DNA of 55,787 nucleotides from Muribaculaceae bacterium (GTDB taxonomy: Bacteria > Bacteroidota > Bacteroidia > Bacteroidales > Muribaculaceae): the NCBI GenBank assembly GCA_023667015.1, contig JAMPAX010000001.1:121299-177085 (forward strand). Direction: 5' to 3'. This document shows positions 33,286 to 40,525 of this stretch, piece after piece; positions within the stretch are counted from its first letter, which is position 1, and each line of letters begins with the position of its first letter. The position numbers and the translations under genes were made by a program. Below the pieces are notes generated by a model. That model worked only from the letters and a program-made list of their open reading frames with translations, had not been told where the DNA came from and made no database searches.

Positions 33286-35076
33286 ATGGCAACATACAAT
33301 TTTGAAAAGAACGTAGACCTAACAGAGATGACCACCTTCGGCATCCACTTCAAGTCTAAACTATATGCAGAATACTCATCTGCCGATGAGTTGTTGAAGA
33401 TTTCCCGTACTGATGAGTTTATGGAGGAGAATGTTCTCCACATCGGAGGAGGAAGCAATCTCCTGTTTGAAACAGACTTCGATGGACTCATACTTCACTC
33501 TGCTATCAAGGGGATAAAGGTATACCGTAAAGATGAGAACCATACCTTTGTGATAGCCGGAGCTGCTGAGAAATGGAGCGACTTGGTAGACTATTGTGTA
33601 GAGAATGGACTCCAGGGGATAGAATGTATGGCCGGGATACCGGGAGAAGTTGGTGCCTCACCGGTGCAAAACGTAGGTGCCTATGGTCAGGAGGCCGGCG
33701 ATGTCATCCATAATGTAGAATGCTTTGACACCTGGACTCGAAAGGTTGTCACCCTCAAGGGTGGTGAATGCGGATTCGCCTATCGCAACAGTAAATTCAA
33801 AAATGAATGGCGAGGCCGATATATCGTTCTCAGAGTAAGCTATCTTCTCCACGAATCAAATGATGCTGCTCCCCTGCGTTACAAAGCGCTCCAAACATTT
33901 GCGACTACGCTTGGCAGGACACCGACAATCAGAGAAGTAAGAGATGAGGTATTACGGCTCAGAAATCAGAAAGTACCCGACCCTGCAAAAATTAGCAGTG
34001 CAGGAAGTTTCTTCAAGAATCCTATAGTCAGCGCTTACTATTATGAGCAGGAAATATGCAATAGAGAAGAAGGTGTTCCCTATCATGATATGGGAGATGG
34101 CACCTATAAAATACCGGCAGGATGGCTCATCGAGCACTCCGGATTCAAGGGAGAGAAAGAGGGAGGTGCTGAAGTGTATCCCCAAAATTGCCTGGTGATA
34201 GCTAATGAGGGTGGGGCCAAAGCCACTGATGTCACCACTCTTGCAGAAAGGATTGTGGATAGAGTCAACAGCAGATACGCAATAATCCTTGAGCCGGAAG
34301 TAAACTATATTAATACCGGCATTAAAGTGACAGTTTTAGGATCGGGCACATCAAAAGGTATTCCGGAGGCCGGTTGCGGCTGTGAGGTATGCCGGAGTAG
34401 CAATTCACACGACAAGAGATTTCGGGCAAGCGTACTGGTACAAACGATGGGGCTGAACATCATGATTGATGCATCACCAGACTTCCGCGAGCAAGCCCTG
34501 CGTCATGGTATTCGCAGAATCGATGCTGTATTAATAACGCATAGTCATTACGACCATGTAGGGGGTATTGATGATTTACGTCCTTATTGTGCCTTTGGGG
34601 ATGTCACATTATATGTGCGTAGAGATGTGGATGGAGATCTGCGACGCAGATTAGATTATTGTTTCCGAGAACATCTTTATCCGGGAGTACCAAAATTTGA
34701 GATGCAGATAATTGACAACGCCCCCTTCATGATTCGGGGGGTAGAAATAACGCCAGTGGAAGTTCTTCATGGAAAGCTGCCCATCTTCGGCTATCGCATT
34801 GGTAATTTTGGATATATCACTGACTGCAAAACCATCAATGAAGAAGAGAAAGATAAGTTAATCGGACTTGATGTACTCATCATCAATGCCCTAAGAGATC
34901 GCGAACACTTCTCGCACCTGACCATATCAGAAGCCTTGGCATTGATTAAAGAATTAACGCCAAAGCGAGCATATCTGACACATATGAGTCATCATGCCGG
35001 GAAACATGCCGAGCTTGATGCTCGACTACCGGAGAATGTCCACCCTCTGTATGACGGACAGGTTATCAAGATATAA
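33286..35076 (+). CDS. murB: Fusion of MurB with a PhnP-like metallo-beta-lactamase-fold hydrolase
   Basis: 596 aa in one frame. Residues 1-340 are a complete UDP-N-acetylenolpyruvoylglucosamine reductase: TTFGIHFKSK, HIGGGSNLLF, the FAD-binding GIPGEVGASPVQNVGAYGQE, YRNSKF, the catalytic Ser241 in SSAGSFFKNP and the terminal ILEPEVNYI with its Glu. Residues 346-596 are a complete MBL-fold enzyme of the PhnP type: VTVLGSGTSKGIP, the CGCEVC zinc knuckle (364-369), HSHYDHVGG (His419, His421, Asp423, His424), ITDCKT and LTHMSHHAG near the end. PhnP cleaves cyclic phosphodiesters. No start codon lies at the joint, where the code reads straight from Tyr341 through INTGIKVTV. In relatives I expect two adjacent genes, so this is probably a real fusion. 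MurB makes UDP-MurNAc in the cytoplasm. Confidence 0.9.
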   Translation: MATYNFEKNVDLTEMTTFGIHFKSKLYAEYSSADELLKISRTDEFMEENVLHIGGGSNLLFETDFDGLILHSAIKGIKVYRKDENHTFVIAGAAEKWSDLVDYCVENGLQGIECMAGIPGEVGASPVQNVGAYGQEAGDVIHNVECFDTWTRKVVTLKGGECGFAYRNSKFKNEWRGRYIVLRVSYLLHESNDAAPLRYKALQTFATTLGRTPTIREVRDEVLRLRNQKVPDPAKISSAGSFFKNPIVSAYYYEQEICNREEGVPYHDMGDGTYKIPAGWLIEHSGFKGEKEGGAEVYPQNCLVIANEGGAKATDVTTLAERIVDRVNSRYAIILEPEVNYINTGIKVTVLGSGTSKGIPEAGCGCEVCRSSNSHDKRFRASVLVQTMGLNIMIDASPDFREQALRHGIRRIDAVLITHSHYDHVGGIDDLRPYCAFGDVTLYVRRDVDGDLRRRLDYCFREHLYPGVPKFEMQIIDNAPFMIRGVEITPVEVLHGKLPIFGYRIGNFGYITDCKTINEEEKDKLIGLDVLIINALRDREHFSHLTISEALALIKELTPKRAYLTHMSHHAGKHAELDARLPENVHPLYDGQVIKI

Positions 35077-35102
35077 AAGGAGAGGCTTCGGCCTCTCCTT
35101 TT
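35075..35102 (+). terminator. Terminator of the murB fusion
   Basis: Twelve-bp stem (35075-35086 and 35091-35102) with the very stable UUCG loop, overlapping the stop codon. Confidence 0.9.
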
Positions 35103-35112
35103 ATATCTTGAT

Positions 35113-35200
35113 GGTTGATGGTTGATAGATGAAGGTTTACAGTTGATGCGAACTGTAAGTTCGCTGTCATTGGTAGCTCACTGTCATTGGAGAGATTGCC
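35113..35200 (+). repeat. Dispersed GGTTGATGGTTGA repeat, copy 1, with AGCTCACTGTCATTGG units
   Basis: GGTTGATGGTTGATAG (35113-35128) matches 14-15 of 16 bases of strings at 45979 and 49345. It is followed by two similar units, GTTCGCTGTCATTGG and GCTCACTGTCATTGG (about 35159-35190), which resemble the flank of the palindromic repeat at 6001-6030 and 46009. No gene is seen in this 35103-35240 gap. Confidence 0.5.
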
Positions 35201-35240
35201 GTTCTTGAGGGGGAGGTTAGTAGTTTTTGTGAGATATAAA

Positions 35241-35271
35241 AAAAAGAGACTGACAGAAATTGCCAGTCTCT
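35241..35271 (-). terminator. Terminator of tRNA-Glu
   Basis: Minus-strand stem AGAGACTG/CAGTCTCT (35264-35271 and 35245-35252) followed by a run of T. It starts 6 nt after the tRNA. Confidence 0.85.
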
Positions 35272-35276
35272 ATTAG

Positions 35277-35348
35277 TAGCCGATCCGGGACTCGAACCCG
35301 AGTCTCAACCGTGAGAGGGTCGCGTGCTAACCGCTACACTAATCGGCC
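35277..35348 (-). tRNA. tRNA-Glu (CTC)
   Basis: A 72-nt cloverleaf on the minus strand: acceptor GGCCGAT/ATCGGCT, D-arm GTGT/GCAC, anticodon loop CTCTCAC giving CTC, T-loop TTCGAGT, discriminator A, CCA not encoded. Anticodon CTC reads GAG; the usual glutamate tRNA in bacteria is TTC, so this is the second, G-specific isoacceptor. Own promoter and terminator. The precursor leader folds into a stem at 35354-35379. Confidence 0.9.
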
Positions 35349-35389
35349 AAATAATTTCGGGATTTATTAGCCCCGAAATTTTAACACTG

Positions 35390-35421
35390 CAAAGTTACGA
35401 CCTTTTCTAAGAATTTCCAAA
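35390..35421 (-). promoter_or_regulatory. Promoter of tRNA-Glu
   Basis: Minus strand: TTTG (35418-35421), 20 nt, TAACTTTG (35390-35397). The leader contains an 8-bp stem ATTTCGGG/CCCGAAAT before the mature 5' end at 35348. Confidence 0.8.
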
Positions 35422-35513
35422 TTTTTTGACGAAAAAAATTAAAAAAATTCAAGAATCATAACAATGGAAGAGATTATTTAACGTAGAATACTGAGACTCC
35501 GATTATTATCGGA

Positions 35514-36062
35514 TTACTCTGCTGCCTCTGCAGCTGTCTCTGTGTTTTCAGCGTTCTCAGCTTCGAGGGCCTCCTTAGCGGCTGCTTCTTCTGCTGCAAG
35601 CTTTTCTGCTTTCTTCTTGGCTACAGCCTCACCTTTCAGGCGATTCTTCTCAGCCTCTGCTTCGAGGCGAGCCTTTGCATCTTCAGCTGCCTTAGCGTCT
35701 TTTTTAGCCTGTACTGCATTGGCAGCTTTCTCACGATCTGCCTTCCAAGCGTCGAAACGGCGCTGTGCCTCTTCCATAGTGAACGCGCCCTTCTTCACAC
35801 CTTCACGAAGATGCTTCATCAGCATCACACCCTTCTTGGAAAGGATAGAACGTACTGTGTCGGTAGGAAGCGCTCCAGTTTCCACCCAATACAAAGCACG
35901 GTCGAAGTCTAAACTTATTGTAGCAGGATTAGTGTTCGGATTATAAGAACCTATCCTTTCAATAAATCTACCATCTCGTGGTGCCCTGCTATCGGCGATT
36001 ACAATTGGATAATACGCATAGCTCTTACGGCCATGACGTTGCAATCTAATTTTTGTTGCCAT
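35514..36062 (-). CDS. rpsP: 30S ribosomal protein S16 with long acidic/basic tail
   Basis: 182 aa. Residues 1-80 are S16 ([41 protein letters not shown]), the 16S rRNA-binding assembly protein. Normal bacterial S16 is about 80-90 aa; here some 100 residues follow, first a helix with [21 protein letters not shown], then a repetitive Ala/Glu/Lys tail ending in [12 protein letters not shown]. Extended S16 proteins are known in Bacteroidetes and the tail's role is unclear. No rimM or trmD is next to it, unlike many bacteria. Own promoter with a leader of about 60 nt. Confidence 0.95.
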   Translation of the reverse strand: MATKIRLQRHGRKSYAYYPIVIADSRAPRDGRFIERIGSYNPNTNPATISLDFDRALYWVETGALPTDTVRSILSKKGVMLMKHLREGVKKGAFTMEEAQRRFDAWKADREKAANAVQAKKDAKAAEDAKARLEAEAEKNRLKGEAVAKKKAEKLAAEEAAAKEALEAENAENTETAAEAAE

Positions 36063-36122
36063 AAAACTTGCCGGTTGCTTTTATAGGTTTAATATCGAGA
36101 GACCATCTCCCGATTTCGCGTG

Positions 36123-36154
36123 CAAAATTACAACAATTTTTCAAACTACACAAA
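36123..36154 (-). promoter_or_regulatory. Promoter of rpsP
   Basis: Minus strand: TTTG (36151-36154), 20 nt, TAATTTTG (36123-36130). Confidence 0.8.
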
Positions 36155-36235
36155 CTTTCCATCCCCTTTTATCAATATTTTTATTAAATTTTCAGGTTAT
36201 CATGAAAAAAATGACTGTTGCATCATGTGAAATGA

Positions 36236-36266
36236 TTGGTCAATCCGAAAAAAGTACCTACTTTTG
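36236..36266 (+). promoter_or_regulatory. Promoter of prfA
   Basis: TTG (36236-36238), 20 nt, TACTTTTG (36259-36266); leader about 17 nt before the ATG at 36287. Confidence 0.75.
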
Positions 36267-36286
36267 TATTCAGATACACGTAAATT

Positions 36287-37396
36287 ATGGCAGACAATAC
36301 TCTTCTGAACCGCCTTGACGGCCTTGACGGCCGCTTTCAGGAAGTGGCTACTCTTATTACAGATCCTGCAGTCATCGCTGACCAGGCTCGTTACGTCAAG
36401 CTTACTAAGGAATATCATGACCTTGAGAAAATCCTCGAGGCTGTGAAGCATTATCGTTCGCTTCTGGCATCTATAGAGGAGTCTAAGGAAATTATTGCTG
36501 AAGACTCCGATGAAGAGATGCGACAGATGGCACGCGAAGAACTTGACAAGTCTCAAGAACTAATTCCGAAAGTAGAGGAGGAAATCAAGTTATTGCTGAT
36601 TCCTTCGGATCCTGACGATGTTAAGAACGCTACTGTTGAAATTCGTGGTGGAACGGGAGGTGACGAAGCGGCTCTCTTTGCCGGTGACCTCTTTAAAATG
36701 TATCAGAAATTTGCTGAGCGTAGGGGATGGAACCTCACTGTCAGCTCCTTCTCTGAGGGGGCAGCCGGAGGTTTTAAAGAGATTGTATTCAACCTCACCG
36801 GCGAGGGAGTATATGGGATTATGAAATATGAGAGTGGGGTTCATCGCGTTCAGCGAGTCCCGGCTACAGAGACACAGGGACGCGTACATACCTCAGCAGC
36901 TACCGTAGCTGTACTGCCGGAAGCACAACCCTTTGAAGTAGAGATCCACGAAGGTGAGATCCGCTGGGACACCTTTCGCTCGGGGGGTGCCGGAGGTCAG
37001 AACGTAAATAAGGTGGAATCCGGCGTTAGACTTCGCTACAACTGGAAAAATCCCAATACGGGTGAAGTAGAGGAAATACTCATCGAGTGTACAGAGACGC
37101 GCGACCAGCCCCACAATAAAGAGAGAGCATTGGCACGACTTCGCACCTTTATATATGACCGGGAGCATCAGAAATATCTAGACGACATTGCTTCGCGTCG
37201 CAAGACCATGGTCAGCACCGGCGACCGTTCGGCAAAAATCCGCACTTACAATTTCCCTCAGGGCAGAATGACAGACCATCGCATAAACTACACCGCCTAT
37301 AACTTGGCAGACTTCATGGCCGGCAATATTGGGGAATGCATCGACAAGCTGATAGTAGCCGAAAATGCCGAAAAGCTCAAAGTTGCTGAGTTGTGA
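36287..37396 (+). CDS. prfA: Peptide chain release factor 1
   Basis: 369 aa. RF1 reads UAA and UAG and triggers peptide release on the ribosome. The stop-recognition tripeptide is PAT (residues 192-194, in RVPATETQGRVH), close to the canonical PxT, and the catalytic GGQ is at 236-238 in SGGAGGQNVNKVES. Domains 1 and 4 are complete. Length is normal. It has its own promoter; the stop codon lies inside a long inverted repeat (37390-37472). Confidence 0.97.
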   Translation: MADNTLLNRLDGLDGRFQEVATLITDPAVIADQARYVKLTKEYHDLEKILEAVKHYRSLLASIEESKEIIAEDSDEEMRQMAREELDKSQELIPKVEEEIKLLLIPSDPDDVKNATVEIRGGTGGDEAALFAGDLFKMYQKFAERRGWNLTVSSFSEGAAGGFKEIVFNLTGEGVYGIMKYESGVHRVQRVPATETQGRVHTSAATVAVLPEAQPFEVEIHEGEIRWDTFRSGGAGGQNVNKVESGVRLRYNWKNPNTGEVEEILIECTETRDQPHNKERALARLRTFIYDREHQKYLDDIASRRKTMVSTGDRSAKIRTYNFPQGRMTDHRINYTAYNLADFMAGNIGECIDKLIVAENAEKLKVAEL

Positions 37397-37472
37397 TAAA
37401 TAAGTAGCTGTTCATTTAAAATTTAAATCGACCATCTACTTATTTTCAGAACTTGAAAATATTTATCACAAC
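37390..37472 (+). terminator. Nested inverted repeat over the prfA stop codon
   Basis: The 12-nt arm GTTGTGATAAAT (37390-37401) is repeated as its complement at 37461-37472, and nested inside are AAATAAGTAG (37398-37407) and CTACTTATTT (37436-37445). It includes the prfA stop codon. The low GC and lack of a T-run make it an unusual terminator; it might protect the mRNA 3' end. Confidence 0.45.
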
Positions 37473-37560
37473 TTCTCCACTCATAAACTCGTAAACATAT
37501 AAACTCAAACAGGGGTATAAGCGTTTTAATGTAAAGTTAAACTGTTAAACACATTAGACT

Positions 37561-37737
37561 ATGAAAACGCTATCCATAATTTTATACGCTATCGGTGCTA
37601 TCCTACTTATTGCTTCATGTTTTACTGCCAGCGTTGCTACTACATGGTGGCTCGGAGGTATATCCGTAGCATTTCTGATTGCCGGATGCATCTGCCAATA
37701 TAACGCGAACATGCACAACTATATCCACCGGCACTAA
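37561..37737 (+). CDS. Small membrane protein (58 aa)
   Basis: ATG at 37561, stop at 37735-37737. The sequence begins MKTLSIILYAIGAILLIASC and has a second hydrophobic segment around GGISVAFLIAGCICQY, with a His-rich C-terminal end (MHNYIHRH). It reads as two transmembrane helices joined by a short loop with two Trp. SC at residue 19-20 is not in a good lipobox context. I do not recognise a family. Codon use and clean hydrophobic pattern make it likely real. It stands alone between prfA and a repeat cluster, with no consensus promoter seen. Confidence 0.65.
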   Translation: MKTLSIILYAIGAILLIASCFTASVATTWWLGGISVAFLIAGCICQYNANMHNYIHRH

Positions 37738-37782
37738 CTCAAAGGGGGTGTATAATAATTCGTCTTTCCAATAGAATGAAGG

Positions 37783-37843
37783 GATACACCATGGCGCGTC
37801 CGCATATAATCAGCTTGTTATAACGGACGCACCATGATGCGAC
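37783..37843. repeat. Dispersed GGACGCACC element with inverted arms
   Basis: GCGTCCG (37796-37802) and CGGACGC (37824-37830) form a 7-bp stem around a 21-nt loop, and the word CACCATG occurs both before and after (37788 and 37830). Related to the GGATGCACC units at 10543 and 10595 and to pieces near 47150. Confidence 0.5.
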
Positions 37844-37899
37844 CCACGTTCGGAGTAAAGATACAGCTCCTTTGAAGTTTGAAGTTTGGGTGGTTGGAG

Positions 37900-38658
37900 T
37901 TAGAGGTTGGTGAAGATCCTATTGGCTTTCTCCAACATCTCCGGTTTTCCGATGTCTATGATATCCATATCAGACACCAGCATACCCTTTACGGCTCCCG
38001 GATATTCCACATCATTAGCCACGTCAAGTAGAAAATCCATTATTGAGAAAGCTCCCTGATACCCCTTTTTCCTCATAATATCTATCATCGTGGGGCTCAT
38101 CACGTGTATACCACTGAAAGCAACCTCTCCAGAGTTACTTACAGGGTGGAAGCCCTCCGGTCTGAACTCATCGGTAGAGAGATTGTGCCATCCTCGCAGT
38201 TCCATCTGCTGATTAAACACAAGTTTGCGTGATGACTCACGTCGACTCACAAGAAGTGTTGACAGTGTATTTAGATGCATACTTATTTCATGAAAATGCA
38301 TAAGCATCCCCGGATTTACATTTGTCAGAATATCAACATTGTGGATTAAAAACGGCTCATCGTCCTCTGCCAGCAAAGGAGCAGCCTGGAGAATGGCCCC
38401 TCCGGTGTTGAGTAGCTGAGCCGACTCATCACTAATAGAGATCGGCACACCGAAATCTCGGGATTGAAGAAACTCAACAATCTGGGGAGCAAAATGGTGG
38501 ACATTGACAACGAATCTATCAAAGCCCTGGTTTATAAGACTTACAATTACCCGCTCGAGCATCGGAATTCCACCGACCGGCACCAAAGCCTTGGGATGAG
38601 AGAGGGTCCACGGTTTCAAGCGGGTGCCAAGACCCGCAGCAAGAATAAAAGCTTTCAT
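37900..38658 (-). CDS. Sugar-1-phosphate nucleotidyltransferase, MurU-like
   Basis: 252 aa. MKAFILAAGLGTRLKPWTLSHPKALVPVGG is the signature of the nucleotidyltransferase family; HNVDILTNVNPG holds the metal-binding Asp. The short length with no C-terminal acyltransferase domain fits MurU, which makes UDP-MurNAc from MurNAc 1-phosphate during cell-wall recycling. The upstream gene on the same strand encodes an AmgK-like kinase that would supply that phosphate, the pairing known from Pseudomonas and reported for Tannerella, so the MurU reading is favoured over GDP-mannose or glucose-1-phosphate enzymes. The gap to it is 217 nt, so it may be transcribed with it. Confidence 0.78.
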   Translation of the reverse strand: MKAFILAAGLGTRLKPWTLSHPKALVPVGGIPMLERVIVSLINQGFDRFVVNVHHFAPQIVEFLQSRDFGVPISISDESAQLLNTGGAILQAAPLLAEDDEPFLIHNVDILTNVNPGMLMHFHEISMHLNTLSTLLVSRRESSRKLVFNQQMELRGWHNLSTDEFRPEGFHPVSNSGEVAFSGIHVMSPTMIDIMRKKGYQGAFSIMDFLLDVANDVEYPGAVKGMLVSDMDIIDIGKPEMLEKANRIFTNL

Positions 38659-38668
38659 ATCAAGGACG

Positions 38669-38685
38669 GCGAGCTTCCAGCTCGC
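38669..38685. repeat. Palindrome related to the dispersed repeat core
   Basis: GCGAGCTTCCAGCTCGC; read on the minus strand it contains AGCTGGAAGCT, the same centre as the repeat at 46026. The rest of the 38659-38875 gap is AT-rich and shows no gene or promoter. Confidence 0.5.
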
Positions 38686-38875
38686 AAAAAAATCAAGTAT
38701 TCAATTATATTTTTGTCTATTATGCAGATGGTTGACTTAAATTTAAACTTTATGCGGGATTATTTTTGTGACAGTTTCTTCACTTGAAGAAGGAATAATG
38801 CGAGCATTATAACTTATGAGAGAGGAGAGAATGACCCCAAAGAACAAGCAGAAAGTTTGATTTTAAATTGAATAG

Positions 38876-40312
38876 CTACTTAAATACTTGTTGTATATCT
38901 TGTTCTCGATGACACAACTCTACAACAGCATCAGGATAATCCTTCGCAAGACGTTCTGCCATAGCCTGTGCGGAGTATACTGACCGATGACGCCCACCGG
39001 TGCATCCAAATCCTATCTGCAGAGAATCGAACCCACGACGCAAGTAACATTCTACTGTAGGGGACACAAGATTATAAGCATTGTCCAAGAAAGGTTGAAT
39101 CTCTCCCCTTCCTTCAAGGAAGTCTCTAACAGGATTGTCAAGACCAGTCAACGGCTTAAACTCATCGTAGCGTCCCGGATTATGAAGACCACGACAATCA
39201 AACATAAAACCTCCTCCATTTCCCGACAAATCCTCAGGATAACCCTTCTTATAGGAGAAACTAAACACCTTAATATGAAGGTGACCATCCGAGGGTATCT
39301 TTTTAAAGCGGGGAAGATCACATAGGATACCCAGAACACGTTTGAGCTCAGGATATGAGTCAACCCATCCCAGCAGAAGAATTTGCCGTATATTATCAAG
39401 GGCAGCCGGTATACTCTCTATAAAATGAGCTTTATGCTCAACGAGACCGCGAAAACCATAAGCCCCCAGGACCTGTAGCAATCTAAAGAGTACAAAATCC
39501 GGTAAAAGAGACAGTGTCTGAGTGGTAGAAGCGCCTCCCTCCCTTTCAAGAGCCTCAGCATATCTACGTACTAAATGCAGACGTCTATGCATCGGAAAAT
39601 CAGCTTTAGCTTGCCAAGCAAATGAAACAGCATCGTAAATGCCCGGTCCGAGGCGTCCTCCCTGAAAATCTATAAAATAAGGAATATTGTCCTGAACCAT
39701 TATGTTTCGACTCTGGCAGTCGCGCCACATGAAGCCTGCAGATGAACCCGGGACAGATATCAGACGAGCTACAAGATTCTCATAATCATCCTCCAGCCTC
39801 TCCTCAGAGAAAACAACCGTTGAAGGCTTAAGAAACTCATACTTAAAATAATTCAGATCCCACATGGCCAACCTCCTTCCAAAAGGAGGGAAAGGACACA
39901 GAGGTTCCCAATCCTGTCGTGGCAGAAGTTGCATACGTGGAAGTATATCCATCACCCGTTCCGGCATGTCGTTCTCTTCTCCATTCTTTATAAGAGAGAG
40001 AAGATCGCAACCTCCTAAATCCTGTTGTAGGTAGATTGAAGGAGAGCATACTTGATAGATCTGAGGGACCGGAATATTATGCTCATAGAAATATTTGGAC
40101 AAAGCAACGAAGGAAGAAGCTTCCGAAATATCATCGGCAACAACACCAATAGCTGATTCTGAAGAAGAGACAAGACGAAAATATCGCCGATTGCTTCCGG
40201 CTCCGGGAAGAGCCACTATGGACACATCGCCCTCGAAATTGAAATGGAAACGGAAAGCATCTACGAGTAAGTCAGTAGCTGACAAAGCAGAAAGCTCAGG
40301 ATTTGGAATCAT
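38876..40312 (-). CDS. AmgK-like sugar kinase fused to a RapZ C-terminal domain
   Basis: 478 aa from the ATG at 40312. The open frame runs up to 40423, but that stretch spans the promoter (40375-40382), so the shorter start is chosen. Residues about 10-315 are an aminoglycoside-phosphotransferase fold: GAGSNRRYFRL, the catalytic MWRDCQSRNIMV and the metal site YFIDFQGGRLGPG, as in AmgK, which phosphorylates MurNAc at C1. Residues about 345-470 are the RapZ C-terminal domain: FSFSYKKGYP, FMFDCRGLHNPGRYDEF, LTGLDNPV and GCTGGRHRSVYSAQ. In E. coli that domain binds glucosamine 6-phosphate and controls GlmZ/GlmY; its N-terminal ATPase partner is absent here. The fusion joins a recycling kinase to a likely amino-sugar sensor. 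Next gene is the MurU-like transferase. Confidence 0.85.
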   Translation of the reverse strand: MIPNPELSALSATDLLVDAFRFHFNFEGDVSIVALPGAGSNRRYFRLVSSSESAIGVVADDISEASSFVALSKYFYEHNIPVPQIYQVCSPSIYLQQDLGGCDLLSLIKNGEENDMPERVMDILPRMQLLPRQDWEPLCPFPPFGRRLAMWDLNYFKYEFLKPSTVVFSEERLEDDYENLVARLISVPGSSAGFMWRDCQSRNIMVQDNIPYFIDFQGGRLGPGIYDAVSFAWQAKADFPMHRRLHLVRRYAEALEREGGASTTQTLSLLPDFVLFRLLQVLGAYGFRGLVEHKAHFIESIPAALDNIRQILLLGWVDSYPELKRVLGILCDLPRFKKIPSDGHLHIKVFSFSYKKGYPEDLSGNGGGFMFDCRGLHNPGRYDEFKPLTGLDNPVRDFLEGRGEIQPFLDNAYNLVSPTVECYLRRGFDSLQIGFGCTGGRHRSVYSAQAMAERLAKDYPDAVVELCHREQDIQQVFK

Positions 40313-40374
40313 AGATATTAGATAAAATAGCTCAAATGATAAAAAAGGATAGAAAAATATTGAGAAGAGATATG

Positions 40375-40382
40375 CAAAGTTA
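40375..40382 (-). promoter_or_regulatory. -7 element for the AmgK-RapZ gene
   Basis: Minus strand TAACTTTG, giving a leader of about 60 nt. No TTTG at -33. It faces away from the pgk -7 box 14 nt off. Confidence 0.55.
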
Positions 40383-40395
40383 ACTGAAAAATTCT

Positions 40396-40403
40396 TAAAT
40401 TTG
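40396..40403 (+). promoter_or_regulatory. -7 element for pgk
   Basis: Plus strand TAAATTTG, leader about 120 nt. The -33 region falls on top of the divergent -7 box, so the two promoters overlap and should compete. Confidence 0.5.
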
Positions 40404-40525
40404 CCGAAAACAGGTAAAAACACTCACATCAAAAGTGGATATCGATTGTTGAAAAGAAAGCCACAGAAGTGGAAAAAACGAAATAGAAACAAAATAATCA
40501 AACCCAAACAAACAGATAGAAAACA

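Noticed and set aside
40313..40423. 37-residue hydrophobic N-terminal extension of the AmgK-RapZ protein
   Set aside because: It covers the promoter -7 box and is not part of the kinase fold.
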